A DNA stretch of 33,862 nt from Polycyclovorans sp046565985 (GCA_046565985.1 JBKHXN010000119.1:1-33862); one strand, 5' to 3'. Counted from the first letter of the stretch, positions 7,723 to 16,747 are shown. A program made the numbers and translations. Notes: generated by a model from the sequence alone, not told the origin.

Positions 7723-7737
7723 GGCGGGCCGGACGGC

Positions 7738-8589
7738 ATGAGATCTCCCAGCACATCGGGTTCGGATATGGCCGGCCGCACCGTCGTGATCACCGGTGCG
7801 TCCAGCGGCATCGGCGAGGCGGCGGCACGCCAGCTCGCCGCCTCTGGTGCGCTGCTCTGCCTGGTGGCGCGCCGCGCCGATGAACTGCAGCGCGTGCGCG
7901 ACGCCATCCGCGCGGCCGGCGGACGGGCCGAGTGCTACCCCGCCGATCTCAATGACGGCGCCGCCGTGGACGCGGTCTGCGCCGCCATCCTCGCCGCGCA
8001 TCCGCGGGTGGACGTGCTGGTGAACAATGCCGGGCGCTCCATCCGCCGGGCCCTGGCCGACAGCGTGGGGCGCCCGCACGATTTCGAGCGCACCATCCAG
8101 CTCAACTATCTGGCCGCGGTACGGATGACGCTCAATCTGCTGCCGCGCTTTCTGGAGCAGGGCAGCGGGCATGTCATCAATGTCTCCAGCGTGGCAGCCC
8201 TGATGAGCACGCCCCGCTTCGCCGCCTACCTGGCCAGCAAGTCGGCGCTGGACGCCTTCTCGCGCTCGCTGGCGATCGAGCTGCATGACCAGGGCCTGCG
8301 GGTCACCACGCTCAACTATCCATTGGTCAGGACGCCGATGATCGAGCCCACGGCGATCTACCGTTACCTGCCGCAGATGGAGGTCAGCGAGGCGGCGGAC
8401 TGGATCGTACAGGCGGTGCGGACCCGCCCGGTACGGCGCACCACGACGCTGGCGCTGGCCTTCCATCTCGCCACCGCGGCGCTGCCGGGGCCGGCCCTGC
8501 GGCTGCTGGCCGGGTTCTACCGGCGGCGCAACCGCAAGCTCATGCAGCAGCTCGAAGCCGAGCGGGCAAGATCCGGCACGCCGGAGTAG
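7738..8589 (+). CDS. Short-chain dehydrogenase/reductase
   Basis: 283-residue classical SDR. Seen: cofactor motif TGASSGIG (19-26), NNAG (96-99), catalytic S150/S151, Y164 and K168. The ARR after the second strand hints at NADP. The C-terminal tail is basic and partly hydrophobic (RLLAGFYRRRNRK), as in SDRs acting on lipids, and the protein resembles the reductase part of fatty-acyl reductases of the Acr1 type; the substrate is not readable from sequence. An internal ATG at 7768 would remove ten nonconserved residues and is an equally good start; neither has a strong ribosome site. It ends six bases from a convergent hypothetical gene. Confidence 0.85.
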   Translation: MRSPSTSGSDMAGRTVVITGASSGIGEAAARQLAASGALLCLVARRADELQRVRDAIRAAGGRAECYPADLNDGAAVDAVCAAILAAHPRVDVLVNNAGRSIRRALADSVGRPHDFERTIQLNYLAAVRMTLNLLPRFLEQGSGHVINVSSVAALMSTPRFAAYLASKSALDAFSRSLAIELHDQGLRVTTLNYPLVRTPMIEPTAIYRYLPQMEVSEAADWIVQAVRTRPVRRTTTLALAFHLATAALPGPALRLLAGFYRRRNRKLMQQLEAERARSGTPE

Positions 8590-8595
8590 GGCCGC

Positions 8596-9060
8596 TCAGG
8601 CCGGGTCTGCGGCGAGCGGGGTGAGTACGCCATCGCCGCCGATCAGGCCTTTGAGTACACCGCGCGCCATGCTGGCGGTTTCGGGGTCGCTGGCGGCGAT
8701 CTGGGCCTGGATCAGGGCACGGGCGCGATCCTCGTCACCGCCGGCGTCGAGTTCGATCAGCACCAGGTGCCCGACCACTGCGAGCGCCACCGCCACCTCC
8801 CACCACACCGCTGCCTGGGCGCGGCCGCGGCGCAGGATCAGGATGCGGTTGTCGGCGCGCATCATCTGCTGTGACCAGATGCGTGCGTGGCCGCGGTCCG
8901 GAGGGAGGATCTTCTCCACTACCTCGCGCGTGCCCAGGTATCCGTCGAGAAAATCGCTGCTGCTGCACAGCCGCGTGAGCGTACGCAGGTTGGTGAATAC
9001 CACCAGCCCGCTGGGCAGCGCCTCCAGGGTTTTGAGGGTGTGGGGCAGGGCATCGGTCAT
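8596..9060 (-). CDS. Hypothetical protein
   Basis: 154 residues, not recognised. It has no signal peptide; one hydrophobic stretch (about 84-104, AAVWWEVAVALAVVGHLVLI) may be buried strand/helix or a single membrane segment. The N-terminal half is mixed alpha/beta with a Cys in TRLCSSSDF, and the C-terminal part is helical (RARALIQAQIAASDPETAS). Codon use resembles its neighbours. It is convergent with the SDR gene and divergent from the thioesterase gene (88-base gap). A GGCC before the ATG is a poor ribosome site. Confidence 0.6.
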   Translation of the reverse strand: MTDALPHTLKTLEALPSGLVVFTNLRTLTRLCSSSDFLDGYLGTREVVEKILPPDRGHARIWSQQMMRADNRILILRRGRAQAAVWWEVAVALAVVGHLVLIELDAGGDEDRARALIQAQIAASDPETASMARGVLKGLIGGDGVLTPLAADPA

Positions 9061-9148
9061 GGGCCGATCATAGGTCAGTCACGGGGGCTGTGCAGATGTC
9101 CGGGTTTCGCGCACCATGCACGCCTTTACCCGATGGACGAATCCCAGC

Positions 9149-9940
9149 ATGACTTTTTCCGACATCCTCAAGCAGCTGCAACCTCAGGCACAGGGCTGGA
9201 CCGCCACGGTGGGTGACGACTGGCTGCAGGGTCGCAGCGTGTTCGGCGGCCTGCAGGCGGCCCTGGGCGTACGCGCCATGCGCGAGCGGGTGCCCGCCGG
9301 CATCCCGCTGCGCAGTCTGCAGACCACCTTCATCGCGCCGCTGCCGGCCGGCACGGTGCGGGTGCAGGCCGTGGTCCTGCGCGAGGGCAAGTCGGCCCTG
9401 CACGTGCAGGCCAGCCTCTGGGACGGGGACCAGCTCGCCTGCCTGATGGTGGGCATCTTTGGCCGCAGCCGGGAATCGGTGATCACCCTGGAGCTGCCGC
9501 CGCTGCGCGTGGAGAAGACCTCGGCGCAGGCGCAGGAACTGCCGTTCATCCCCGGCGTCACGCCCGCCTTCACACGCCACATCGAATTCCGTTGGGCGCT
9601 GGGCGGCTTTCCCTACATGGGCGCGGCGCAGGCCCATACGCAGATCTACGTGCGGATGCGTGAGGAGCCGCAGGTCGGGGAGGCCGAGGTGATTGCGCTC
9701 GCCGATGCCATTCCCTCGCCCGGGCTGTCGCTGCTGAAGAAGCCCGCCGCCGCCAGTTCACTGACCTGGACGCTGGAGCTGCTGCGCGATGACCATGAAC
9801 GCAGCGCCACCGCGCCCTGGCTGATGGACGCACAGGTCAGCGCCGCCCGCGACGGTTATCTGAACCAGACGGCCACGCTGTGGGACCCGCAGGGCCGCGC
9901 CGTGGCGCTGAGCCGGCAGACGGTGGTGGTATTCGGCTGA
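9149..9940 (+). CDS. TesB-like acyl-CoA thioesterase
   Basis: 263 residues with a double hotdog layout: an N-terminal half with GRSVFGGLQAALGVRAM and the strand RSLQTTFIAPLPAG, and a C-terminal half ending in a beta strand (ALSRQTVVVFG). GGLQ near residue 35 is the usual acyl-CoA thioesterase motif (family PF13622 by my recollection). Predicted to split acyl-CoA into fatty acid and CoA in the cytoplasm. The start at 9149 (MTFSDILKQ) matches family N-termini; an upstream ATG at 9116 adds 11 unlikely residues. It is convergent with the diguanylate cyclase gene, ten bases apart. Confidence 0.8.
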   Translation: MTFSDILKQLQPQAQGWTATVGDDWLQGRSVFGGLQAALGVRAMRERVPAGIPLRSLQTTFIAPLPAGTVRVQAVVLREGKSALHVQASLWDGDQLACLMVGIFGRSRESVITLELPPLRVEKTSAQAQELPFIPGVTPAFTRHIEFRWALGGFPYMGAAQAHTQIYVRMREEPQVGEAEVIALADAIPSPGLSLLKKPAAASSLTWTLELLRDDHERSATAPWLMDAQVSAARDGYLNQTATLWDPQGRAVALSRQTVVVFG

Positions 9941-9950
9941 GGCGGCCTGC

Positions 9951-11144
9951 TTACGCCGCGCTGCGCTGCTTCTGCCAGTTGGCGAGCGTCTGCGCGCACA
10001 CCTGGTTGCGGCCCATGCCCTTGGCGGAATAGAGCAGGCTGTCCGCCGCCTCGATGAACTGCTCGGGCGTGGAGGTGGCCTGCGGTACCGCATGCACCAG
10101 GCCGATGGAGACGGTGATGCTGAGGTAGGCCGGGCCGCCGAGCGTGGGCGGCTCGATCCGCAGCTGCTGGATCGTCTGCAGCAGTTCATTGGCGATGCGG
10201 CTGGCGGTTTCAAAGCTCACGTCGTAGAGCACCAGGGCAAACTCTTCGCCGCCGTAGCGTGCCTTGACGTCCAGCGGCCGGTGGGCGAACTGCTGCAGGG
10301 TGCGCCCGAGGATGCGCAGGATCTCGTCGCCAAACAGATGCCCGTAGGTATCGTTGAGTTTCTTGAAGTGGTCAATGTCGAACAGCAGCAGTGCCAGCCC
10401 GGCCTGCTGGCGCGTGGCCTGGCGTGTCACGGTTTCCAGTGCGCGGTCAAATTCGCCGCGGTTGGCAATCCCGGTGAGCGGGTCGATGCTGGAGTGCAGG
10501 TGCAGGATTTCATACTGCAGCCAGTTGCGCCGGCGCGAGCTTTCCACCGAAATTCCGGTGATGAGATTCACCGCCAGCATCACCGTCATCACCAGCAGGT
10601 TCATGCGCAGTTCCTGCGCCGGCTGGTCCACATACTGCTCCAGCCACATGCTGGCCACACCCACGATCAGGATGTAGGGCAGCAGCCGCCTGAGCGGGAT
10701 GAAGCCCACCGCCACCATCGCCGCGGTCAGCACATGCGGCAGCACCGAGGGCAGGAAGTAGCTGGTATAGCCGGAGGAGAGCTTCATCAGCATCATGCCG
10801 ATGGCGGTGCCCAGATAGGCGCCGATGGTGGCTTCCACCGTGTACTGCTTGAAGCGCTGGCTGGAGGTGACCAGCAGCGCAATGAGCAGACTGGGCACGA
10901 TCAGGCTGTACTCGACGATGACGAAGAAGTGTTCGAGATGGTCCGGCGTCTTGAACCAGATCGGGCCGTACCAGGGCGCCAGGCTGTAGGGCAGCATGGG
11001 CAGGAACAGCAGCAGCAGACGCGGGCCGCGGTGATTGTCGATCAGGCTGTCAACGAAGCGCTGTTCCAGTTGCGCGTCAAAGCCCAGCAGCGTGTACAGC
11101 CCCTGTGTATTGCGTTCCAGCTTTTCCAGTTGTTCACGCAGCAT
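9951..11144 (-). CDS. Membrane diguanylate cyclase (GGDEF)
   Basis: Makes the second messenger c-di-GMP from two GTP. 397 residues: a cytoplasmic N-terminus, about six membrane helices (roughly 42-60, 73-93, 104-121, 130-150, 153-170, 180-200), a linker with a coiled-coil-like segment, then a GGDEF domain from about 218. Seen: DPLTGIANR (221-229), FDIDHFK (255-261) and the active site GGEEF (298-302). An RxxD inhibitory site (R289-D292) lies exactly five residues before GGEEF, so product inhibition is expected. The membrane part belongs to no sensor family I can name. The start has a GGGGAG six bases upstream. The 165-base gap to the permease gene holds its promoter, which I cannot place. Confidence 0.93.
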   Translation of the reverse strand: MLREQLEKLERNTQGLYTLLGFDAQLEQRFVDSLIDNHRGPRLLLLFLPMLPYSLAPWYGPIWFKTPDHLEHFFVIVEYSLIVPSLLIALLVTSSQRFKQYTVEATIGAYLGTAIGMMLMKLSSGYTSYFLPSVLPHVLTAAMVAVGFIPLRRLLPYILIVGVASMWLEQYVDQPAQELRMNLLVMTVMLAVNLITGISVESSRRRNWLQYEILHLHSSIDPLTGIANRGEFDRALETVTRQATRQQAGLALLLFDIDHFKKLNDTYGHLFGDEILRILGRTLQQFAHRPLDVKARYGGEEFALVLYDVSFETASRIANELLQTIQQLRIEPPTLGGPAYLSITVSIGLVHAVPQATSTPEQFIEAADSLLYSAKGMGRNQVCAQTLANWQKQRSAA

Positions 11145-11309
11145 GCTGTTCTCCCCTTGCCGCTTTATTCACCGCTTTGTTCCATCTGCCGCCAGATCAT
11201 CAGACCATATCCGCGGCGCATGCAGGGAGTTGCGGCCGCGGATTCGGATGCGTGGACGCGCTGGACCGATCAACGGTGCGCGGCCGGTCATGCATGGCGC
11301 ACGGCGTGT

Positions 11310-12662
11310 TCAGGCCTGGGTGGCGGGCGGTGGCGTACGGTCGATCAGCAGCAGCGAGGCGCTGAGGCCGACCAGCAGGCCGACCCAGGGTTCGAGGAAA
11401 GCGATCGCCGCCGCCGTCATCAGCACCACGCCGCGTTCGGAGGGGCGCTGCGGGATCGCCAGCGCCACATAGGCGCAGGCAAAGCCGGTGACGATCAGGG
11501 TCAGAGACAGGGCCACGCCCATCAGCGGCTTGAGCCCGGTCAGCAGCGGCAGCAGCAGGAAGATGATCGGCAGGCCCATGAGGTAGTAGGAGTGCAGGCC
11601 GTCGTGCAGCGAGCGCAGGGTCTTGGCGCCCCGGCGCCAGCGCTGCACGATCACCACGTGCACGCCGGTCCACAGTGCACCCTGGGTGGGGAAGAACGGC
11701 GCGCTCACGCCCATCAGCAGATTGCGAAGGCCCAGCGACAGGTGCGAACGACGGGCGTCGAGCTCGATGGGTTCGTCCGGGCGCTGCGGCTGCGCGTCGG
11801 CGATCACCGCCTGCCCGGTGATCAGGTCGCCGAACAGGATGATGTAGGTGACCATCGCCAGCGGCAGCGAGGCGAGCATCATCTCCAGGCTGGGCCAGCC
11901 GATGGCCCAGGGTGAGACCTTGGCCCAGGTCTCGGCCAGCGGCGGGATGAAGATGCCCCACTGGATGTCGTAACTGACTTCACCCACCAGCGGGCCGATC
12001 AGCGCGGCGGAGAGAAAACCCGGCAGCAGTCCCATGGCGGCGAGCAGGGCCAGGACGCGGTATTTCAGGCTCAGGCGCTGCAGCGGTTCGGAGAAGATCA
12101 GCAGCAGGCTGATGCCGCAGGCCAGCACGGTGATGATCGGCTGCTGCAGCAGGAAGCGCTCGGCGTCGTCGATCAGCACGCGCTTGAAGGCTGCCAGCGC
12201 CGCGCCGAGGATGATGCCGGCCTTGAGCGTGGCAGGGATCCAGTCGAGCAGCTTGCGGCCCAGGCCGGTGATGCCGAGGATCATCACCAGCACGCCGAAG
12301 TTGAGCGACAGCGCCGCCATGGCCTGCAGGCGCTCTGTGGGGTCGGCGTAGCTGCCCATGACGAAGGCCAGCACCAGCGGCAGCGCCGGGGTGACCCAGC
12401 CCGGCGCGTAGGGCTCGCCGAAGATCACCAGCGCCGAGACGATGAGGATGTTGTGAATGATCGCGCAGGTCAGCGCCTGCTCGAAGCTCAGACCAAAATA
12501 CAGCGTCATCACCGGCACCAGGGCCAGGCCGGTGGCGGCCGAGACCAGCAGCCCCTGCAGGAACTCCGGCCAGTACAGCCGCGTGTGATAGAACGGCAGG
12601 CGGAAGGTGAACGGACCCCACTGCCAGCCGCCGACCAGGGCTTTAGTGCCAGTTTTTTCCAC
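11310..12662 (-). CDS. Polytopic permease, NCS2/SulP-like
   Basis: About 450 residues with roughly 12 hydrophobic segments. The conserved-looking core includes FGDLITGQAVIADA and NLLMGVSAPFFPTQGALWTG, the second of which recalls the half-helix regions of the nucleobase/sulfate (NCS2 and SulP) transporter fold. The substrate cannot be told from sequence. An ATG lies at 12668, but GAGGAG directly abuts it (no spacer); the GTG two codons later at 12662 sits six bases from that site, so GTG is the better start. No partner gene; the methyltransferase gene upstream ends 53 bases away in the same direction. Confidence 0.6.
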   Translation of the reverse strand: MEKTGTKALVGGWQWGPFTFRLPFYHTRLYWPEFLQGLLVSAATGLALVPVMTLYFGLSFEQALTCAIIHNILIVSALVIFGEPYAPGWVTPALPLVLAFVMGSYADPTERLQAMAALSLNFGVLVMILGITGLGRKLLDWIPATLKAGIILGAALAAFKRVLIDDAERFLLQQPIITVLACGISLLLIFSEPLQRLSLKYRVLALLAAMGLLPGFLSAALIGPLVGEVSYDIQWGIFIPPLAETWAKVSPWAIGWPSLEMMLASLPLAMVTYIILFGDLITGQAVIADAQPQRPDEPIELDARRSHLSLGLRNLLMGVSAPFFPTQGALWTGVHVVIVQRWRRGAKTLRSLHDGLHSYYLMGLPIIFLLLPLLTGLKPLMGVALSLTLIVTGFACAYVALAIPQRPSERGVVLMTAAAIAFLEPWVGLLVGLSASLLLIDRTPPPATQA

Positions 12663-12714
12663 GGACATCTCCTCGGTATTTTTTATGTAATCCCGGCCGG
12701 GCCGGTGGCCAAGC

Positions 12715-13353
12715 CTAGCAGGCCGGCAGGGCGCTGTGGACCGCCACGCCGCTGTGCACGTAGCTCAGGGGCCGCGGGCCGGGCAGGTAGCCCGAGTCCA
12801 GCTCGGTGATCCGGAAGCCGCCGGCGCGCAGCAGGGCAGGCGTGTCGCGGTTGAGGTGACAGCCGCCGGCCAGCGGCTTCCACCACGGGGTGAGACGATC
12901 CTGCCAGCGGCGCACGCCGGGATCCGGTGCCAGGGCGTGCTCGCAGAACAGCAGTTCGCCGCCGGGCCTGAGTACGCGGCGCATCTCGGCCAGCGCGCCC
13001 ACGGCATCGGGGATGGTACACAGCGTGAAGGTGCAGACGATGCTGTCGAAGGCGGCGGCGGGCGCGCCGATCTCGCCGAGTTCCAGCGGCAGCATCGTCA
13101 CCGGGACGGCGCAATGCGCAGCGCGGCGGAGTGCCTTGGGGTGCATGGCGGCGACGGGGTCCACGCCGCTGATGTGGCTGACGCGCCCCGGCACATAGAA
13201 CGCCAGGTTCAGCCCGGTGCCGATGCCGATCTCCAGCACCCGGCCCCGGGCGCGCGGGACGATCGCGGCACGGGCCTTCATCACATGGCCCAGGCCGCAG
13301 GCGCAGTCGATCAGGTGGGGCAGCAGATGGCGTTCGTACCAGTTGCCGTCCAT
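12715..13353 (-). CDS. Class I SAM-dependent methyltransferase (UbiE-like)
   Basis: 212 residues. Motif I VLEIGIGTGLNL (about 39-50) binds S-adenosylmethionine; an acidic GVD follows strand 2, then FDSIVCTFTLCTIPD and the post-core LRPGGELLFCEH, a standard type 11 methyltransferase. The N-terminus (WYERHLLPHLIDCACG) is typical of a small group of methyltransferases annotated near lipid or quinone genes; the substrate is unknown. It starts four bases after the alcohol dehydrogenase stop and so is probably cotranscribed with it. Confidence 0.85.
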   Translation of the reverse strand: MDGNWYERHLLPHLIDCACGLGHVMKARAAIVPRARGRVLEIGIGTGLNLAFYVPGRVSHISGVDPVAAMHPKALRRAAHCAVPVTMLPLELGEIGAPAAAFDSIVCTFTLCTIPDAVGALAEMRRVLRPGGELLFCEHALAPDPGVRRWQDRLTPWWKPLAGGCHLNRDTPALLRAGGFRITELDSGYLPGPRPLSYVHSGVAVHSALPAC

Positions 13354-13357
13354 GGGG

Positions 13358-14410
13358 TCAGCCGGCCCGCAGGCTGGCCATGTCGATGACGAAGCGGTAC
13401 TTGACGTCGCTGCGCACCATGCGCTCGAAGGCTTCGTTGATCTGCTGGATGGGGATGATCTCCACGTCGGCGGTGATGTCGTGCGCCGCGCAGTAGTCGA
13501 GCATCTCCTGGGTTTCGGCGATGCCGCCGATCAGCGAGCCGGCCAGGTGGGTGCGGTTGAAGATCAGGCTGCCGACCTTGAGCGTCGGATCCTTGTCCGG
13601 CACGCCCACCAGGGTCATGGTGCCGCCCCGCTTGAGCAGGGCGAGGAAGGCGTTGAGATCATGCGGCGCCGCCACGGTGTTGAGGATGAAATCAAAGCTG
13701 CGGCTGTGGGCCTTCATGGCCGCCCTGTCGCGCGAGATCACCACTTCATGGGCGCCCAGGCGGCGCGCGTCGGCCACCTTGTGCTCGGAAGAGGTGAACA
13801 GCACCACCTGGGCGCCAAAGCTGTGGGCGAGCTTGACCGCCATGTGCCCCAGTCCGCCCAGGCCCACCACGCCCACCTTGTGGCCCGGCCCCACGCCCCA
13901 GTGCCGCAGCGGCGAGTAGGTGGTGATGCCGGCGCACAGCAGCGGTGCCACGCCCGCGAGCGGCAGGCGCTCGGAGATGCGCAGGGTGTAGGCCTCGTCC
14001 ACCACGATGCGCGTGGCGTAACCGCCATAAGTGGGCGCCTGGGTGTCACGCTCGCGCGAGTTGTAGGTACCGGTGAAGCCTTTCTGGCAGTACTGCTCCA
14101 GGCCTTCGGCGCAGCTCGGGCAGCTGCGGCAGGAATCCACGATGCAGCCGACGCCCGCCAGATCGCCGGCCTTGAAACGCTTCACGTCGCTGCCGGCGCG
14201 GGTCACGCGGCCGACGATCTCGTGTCCGGGCACCATCGGAAAGATCGAGCCGCCCCATTCGTCGCGCGCCTGGTGCACGTCGGAGTGGCAGACGCCGCAG
14301 TAGAGAATCTCGATCTCCACATCCCGCGCGCGCGGCTCGCGGCGTTCGAAGCTGAAAGGGGCGAGTGGGGACTGGGCATTGGCGGCGGCGTAGCCGAGGA
14401 CGGTGCTCAT
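13358..14410 (-). CDS. Zinc-dependent NAD(P) alcohol dehydrogenase (YahK/cinnamyl type)
   Basis: 350-residue medium-chain dehydrogenase that interconverts alcohols and aldehydes. Catalytic zinc ligands: C41 (GVCHSD), H63/E64 (GHE) and the Cys in PLLCAGITTYSPL. Structural zinc: C94, C97, C100 and C108. The cofactor loop is VGLGGLGHMA. The opening with YCGVCHSDVHQ and GTYNSRERDTQAPTYGGYA is typical of the broad-range YahK/AdhP-like aldehyde reductases. The start at 14410 has GGAG seven bases upstream; an ATG 11 codons earlier overlaps the LysR gene. It sits 29 bases after the LysR gene and four before the methyltransferase gene, all on the minus strand. Confidence 0.92.
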   Translation of the reverse strand: MSTVLGYAAANAQSPLAPFSFERREPRARDVEIEILYCGVCHSDVHQARDEWGGSIFPMVPGHEIVGRVTRAGSDVKRFKAGDLAGVGCIVDSCRSCPSCAEGLEQYCQKGFTGTYNSRERDTQAPTYGGYATRIVVDEAYTLRISERLPLAGVAPLLCAGITTYSPLRHWGVGPGHKVGVVGLGGLGHMAVKLAHSFGAQVVLFTSSEHKVADARRLGAHEVVISRDRAAMKAHSRSFDFILNTVAAPHDLNAFLALLKRGGTMTLVGVPDKDPTLKVGSLIFNRTHLAGSLIGGIAETQEMLDYCAAHDITADVEIIPIQQINEAFERMVRSDVKYRFVIDMASLRAG

Positions 14411-14439
14411 GGCGGGCTCCGGGAAAGGGGCGTCTATCT

Positions 14440-15402
14440 TCACCGCTGGCGCGGCGATTGGCGAGCGCGCGCCGGGCGATCCGTGCGCCCCTGTGCGGCA
14501 ATCTCCACCAGCGCCTGGCGCAGCCAGCGGTTGCCCAGGTCTTCCTCTGCGTTCTGGTGCCAGTACATCTGCACCTCCATGCGCGGTAGCGGGATCGGGG
14601 CCTCGGCGATGTGCAGGGGCAGCTGTGCGGCAAACCAGCGGGCGTGGAAGCGGGGCAGGGTCAGCAGCAGATCGGAGTGCGCCGCGATGTGGCAGGCCGC
14701 GTAGGGATGCTGGCAGCGCAGCGCCACGTCGCGGCTCAGGCCACGCCGGGCCAGCGCCACGTCTTCCAGGGCCGGGCCGCTGGCGCGGGCGGAAAAGATC
14801 ACGTGGCGGGCCTTGAGCCAGGCGGCCGCGCTCAGCGGGGCGCTGCTCAGGGGGTGGCCGCTGCGCATCAGCACGCAGAGGGGGTCGGTCAGCAGGGTCT
14901 GCTGGCGGATGCCCGGGCCGAGCGGCTGGGGTATGTCCACCGCCAGCGACAGTTCGCCGGCGCCGAGCAGGCGCGGGAGCTGGGCGCGCTCGAATCCCAC
15001 GCAGCTCAGCTGCAGGCGCGGTGCCTGGGCGAGCAGGGTCTGGCTGAGCGCGGGCAGCAGGGTGAACTCCAGCGAATCGCGCATGCCCATCACGAAATGT
15101 CGTGCCGTTTCCGCCGGATCGAAGGACTGGCTGCGCCTGAGGCTGCCGTTCAGGGTGTGCAGGGCCTGCGCCACGTCCGCGGCCAGCGTCTGCGCCAGCG
15201 GCGTTGCCACGATGCGCCGCCCGCTGCGGCGGAACAGCGGGTCGCCGAACTGCGCCCGCAGCCGCGCCAGGGCGTTGCTCACCGCCGGCTGGGTCAGGTG
15301 CAGCTCCCGTGCCGCCTGGGTGAGGCTGCCGAGGCGGTGGATGGCCTCGAACACCCGGAACAGGTTCAGGTCGATCCGCGCCGTGCGTTTTAATTCATTC
15401 AT
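14440..15402 (-). CDS. LysR-family transcriptional regulator
   Basis: 320 residues: winged helix-turn-helix at about 10-70 (LNLFRVFEAIHRLGSLTQAA in part, then LTQPAVSNALARLRAQFGDPLF), followed by a two-lobe effector domain. The N-terminus resembles the NodD/LeuO-like branch (FGDPLFRRSGRRIVATPLA). The start at 15402 is within an AT-rich region with an inverted repeat; a second upstream start would add 38 residues that run back over the acyl-CoA dehydrogenase promoter and is rejected. It is divergent from the acyl-CoA dehydrogenase operon, so it probably controls that operon, itself, or the alcohol dehydrogenase behind it. Confidence 0.88.
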   Translation of the reverse strand: MNELKRTARIDLNLFRVFEAIHRLGSLTQAARELHLTQPAVSNALARLRAQFGDPLFRRSGRRIVATPLAQTLAADVAQALHTLNGSLRRSQSFDPAETARHFVMGMRDSLEFTLLPALSQTLLAQAPRLQLSCVGFERAQLPRLLGAGELSLAVDIPQPLGPGIRQQTLLTDPLCVLMRSGHPLSSAPLSAAAWLKARHVIFSARASGPALEDVALARRGLSRDVALRCQHPYAACHIAAHSDLLLTLPRFHARWFAAQLPLHIAEAPIPLPRMEVQMYWHQNAEEDLGNRWLRQALVEIAAQGRTDRPARARQSPRQR

Positions 15403-15430
15403 TTGAATGATGATATGAGATTCATCAAAT
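15397..15430. promoter_or_regulatory. AT-rich operator region between LysR gene and acyl-CoA dehydrogenase operon
   Basis: An AT-rich island stands out in GC-rich surroundings. ATTTGA (15401-15406) and TCAAAT (15425-15430) form an outer inverted repeat. Inside, GATGA and TCATC (read on the minus strand) are separated by eight bases, and ATTCA-TT-TGAAT (15397-15408) overlaps the LysR start codon. Such nested dyads in a divergent gap are what a LysR protein usually binds. An exact T-N11-A core was not clear. Confidence 0.5.
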
Positions 15431-15490
15431 AAAGTGGATAACGGGTCTGCCACGGCATAAGGTAGTGCCCCACCGCTTCCGGGACCGCCC

Positions 15491-16747
15491 ATGGACTTCG
15501 CCCACACCCCCCGCACGCAGGACTACCTGCGGCGTCTGCGCAGCTTCATCAAGGACCAGGTCCTGCCCTGGGAGACCGAGCAGCTCAAGACCCTGGCAGC
15601 GAGTCCGCACGGCGGTGACTGGCGGCGCTGGAGCCCGCTGCCCGGCATCGAGGAGCTCAAGGCCCAGGCCCGCAGCGCCGGACTCTGGAACCTGTTCCTG
15701 CCTGATCCGGAGCTGGGCGCCGGCCTGAGCAACTTGGAATACGCGCCGCTGGCCGAGGAGATGGGGCGCAGTTTTTTCGCCTCCGAGATCTTCAACTGCA
15801 GCGCCCCGGACACCGGCAACATGGAAGTGCTGTGGAAGTACGGCACACCCGAGCAGAAGCAGCGCTGGCTGATGCCGCTGCTGGCGGGCGAGATCCGCTC
15901 GGTGTTCTGCATGACCGAGCCGGACGTGGCCTCCAGCGACGCGACCAACATGCGCGCCACCGCGGTGCTGGAAGGCGACCAGGTACTGATCAACGGGCGC
16001 AAGTGGTGGGCCAGCGGCATCGGCGACCCGCGCTGCCGCATCGCCATCTTCATGGGCCTGACCAACCCTGCCGCCGGCCGCCACCAGCAGCACAGCATGG
16101 TGCTGGTGCCGCTGGATACGCCGGGGGTCAGCATCCAGCGCATGCTGCCGGTGTTTGGCGAATACGACGAACCGCACGGCCACGGCGAGGTGATCTTCGA
16201 CAACGTGCGGGTGCCGGCCTCCAACCTCATCCTTGGCCCTGGCCGCGGCTTCGAGATCGCCCAGGGGCGCCTCGGGCCGGGACGCATCCATCACTGCATG
16301 CGCTGCATCGGCGCGGCCGAGCGCGCGCTGCAGCTCATGATCGAGCGCGGCATCCAGCGCGTGGCCTTCGGCAAGCCACTGATCAATCTGGGCGGCAACC
16401 AGGAACGCGTCGCCAACCTGCGCATGGCGATCGACCAGGCGCGCTTGCTCACGCTCTACGCGGCGTGGAAGATTGACAAGGTGGGCGCGATCCCGGCGCT
16501 GACCGAAATCTCCGCCATCAAGGTGATCGCTCCCAACGTCCTGCAGCAGGTGGTGGACGAGGCGATCCAGATGTTCGGTGGGGCCGGGGTCTCCCACGAT
16601 ACACCGCTGGCGGCGCTGTTCTCGGTGGCGAGGGTCCTGCGCATCGCCGACGGACCGGACGCGGTGCACCGGGGGCTGATCGCCAGGGTAGAACTGGGCA
16701 AGTACGCCGCCCTCATGGCACAACACAAAAAGGGAACATCCGCATGA
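15491..16747 (+). CDS. Acyl-CoA dehydrogenase, ACAD10/11 clade
   Basis: 418-residue FAD flavoprotein of the acyl-CoA dehydrogenase fold: FCMTEPDVASSDATN (FAD/substrate loop), INGRKWWASG, and a C-terminal helical domain with MFGGAGVSHDTPLA. At the place of the catalytic Glu of medium-chain dehydrogenases it has RIADGPDAVH, that is D387. ADGPD in this position is a hallmark, as I recall, of the ACAD10/11 group, some of which handle phosphorylated 4-hydroxyacyl-CoA. First gene of a tight operon (its TGA overlaps the next ATG). The ribosome site is only GGGA. No kinase of the aminoglycoside-phosphotransferase type, the usual partner, lies in this window. Confidence 0.9.
   Translation: MDFAHTPRTQDYLRRLRSFIKDQVLPWETEQLKTLAASPHGGDWRRWSPLPGIEELKAQARSAGLWNLFLPDPELGAGLSNLEYAPLAEEMGRSFFASEIFNCSAPDTGNMEVLWKYGTPEQKQRWLMPLLAGEIRSVFCMTEPDVASSDATNMRATAVLEGDQVLINGRKWWASGIGDPRCRIAIFMGLTNPAAGRHQQHSMVLVPLDTPGVSIQRMLPVFGEYDEPHGHGEVIFDNVRVPASNLILGPGRGFEIAQGRLGPGRIHHCMRCIGAAERALQLMIERGIQRVAFGKPLINLGGNQERVANLRMAIDQARLLTLYAAWKIDKVGAIPALTEISAIKVIAPNVLQQVVDEAIQMFGGAGVSHDTPLAALFSVARVLRIADGPDAVHRGLIARVELGKYAALMAQHKKGTSA

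Noticed and set aside
5890..8466. Very long open frame on the minus strand opposite the M3 peptidase and SDR
   Set aside because: Arg/His/Gln/Gly-rich composition with no motif, an antisense shadow of GC-rich genes whose forward frames carry full catalytic motifs.
10092..11915. Long plus-strand open frame opposite the diguanylate cyclase and permease genes
   Set aside because: Same antisense composition; the minus strand has GGDEF and membrane-protein features throughout.
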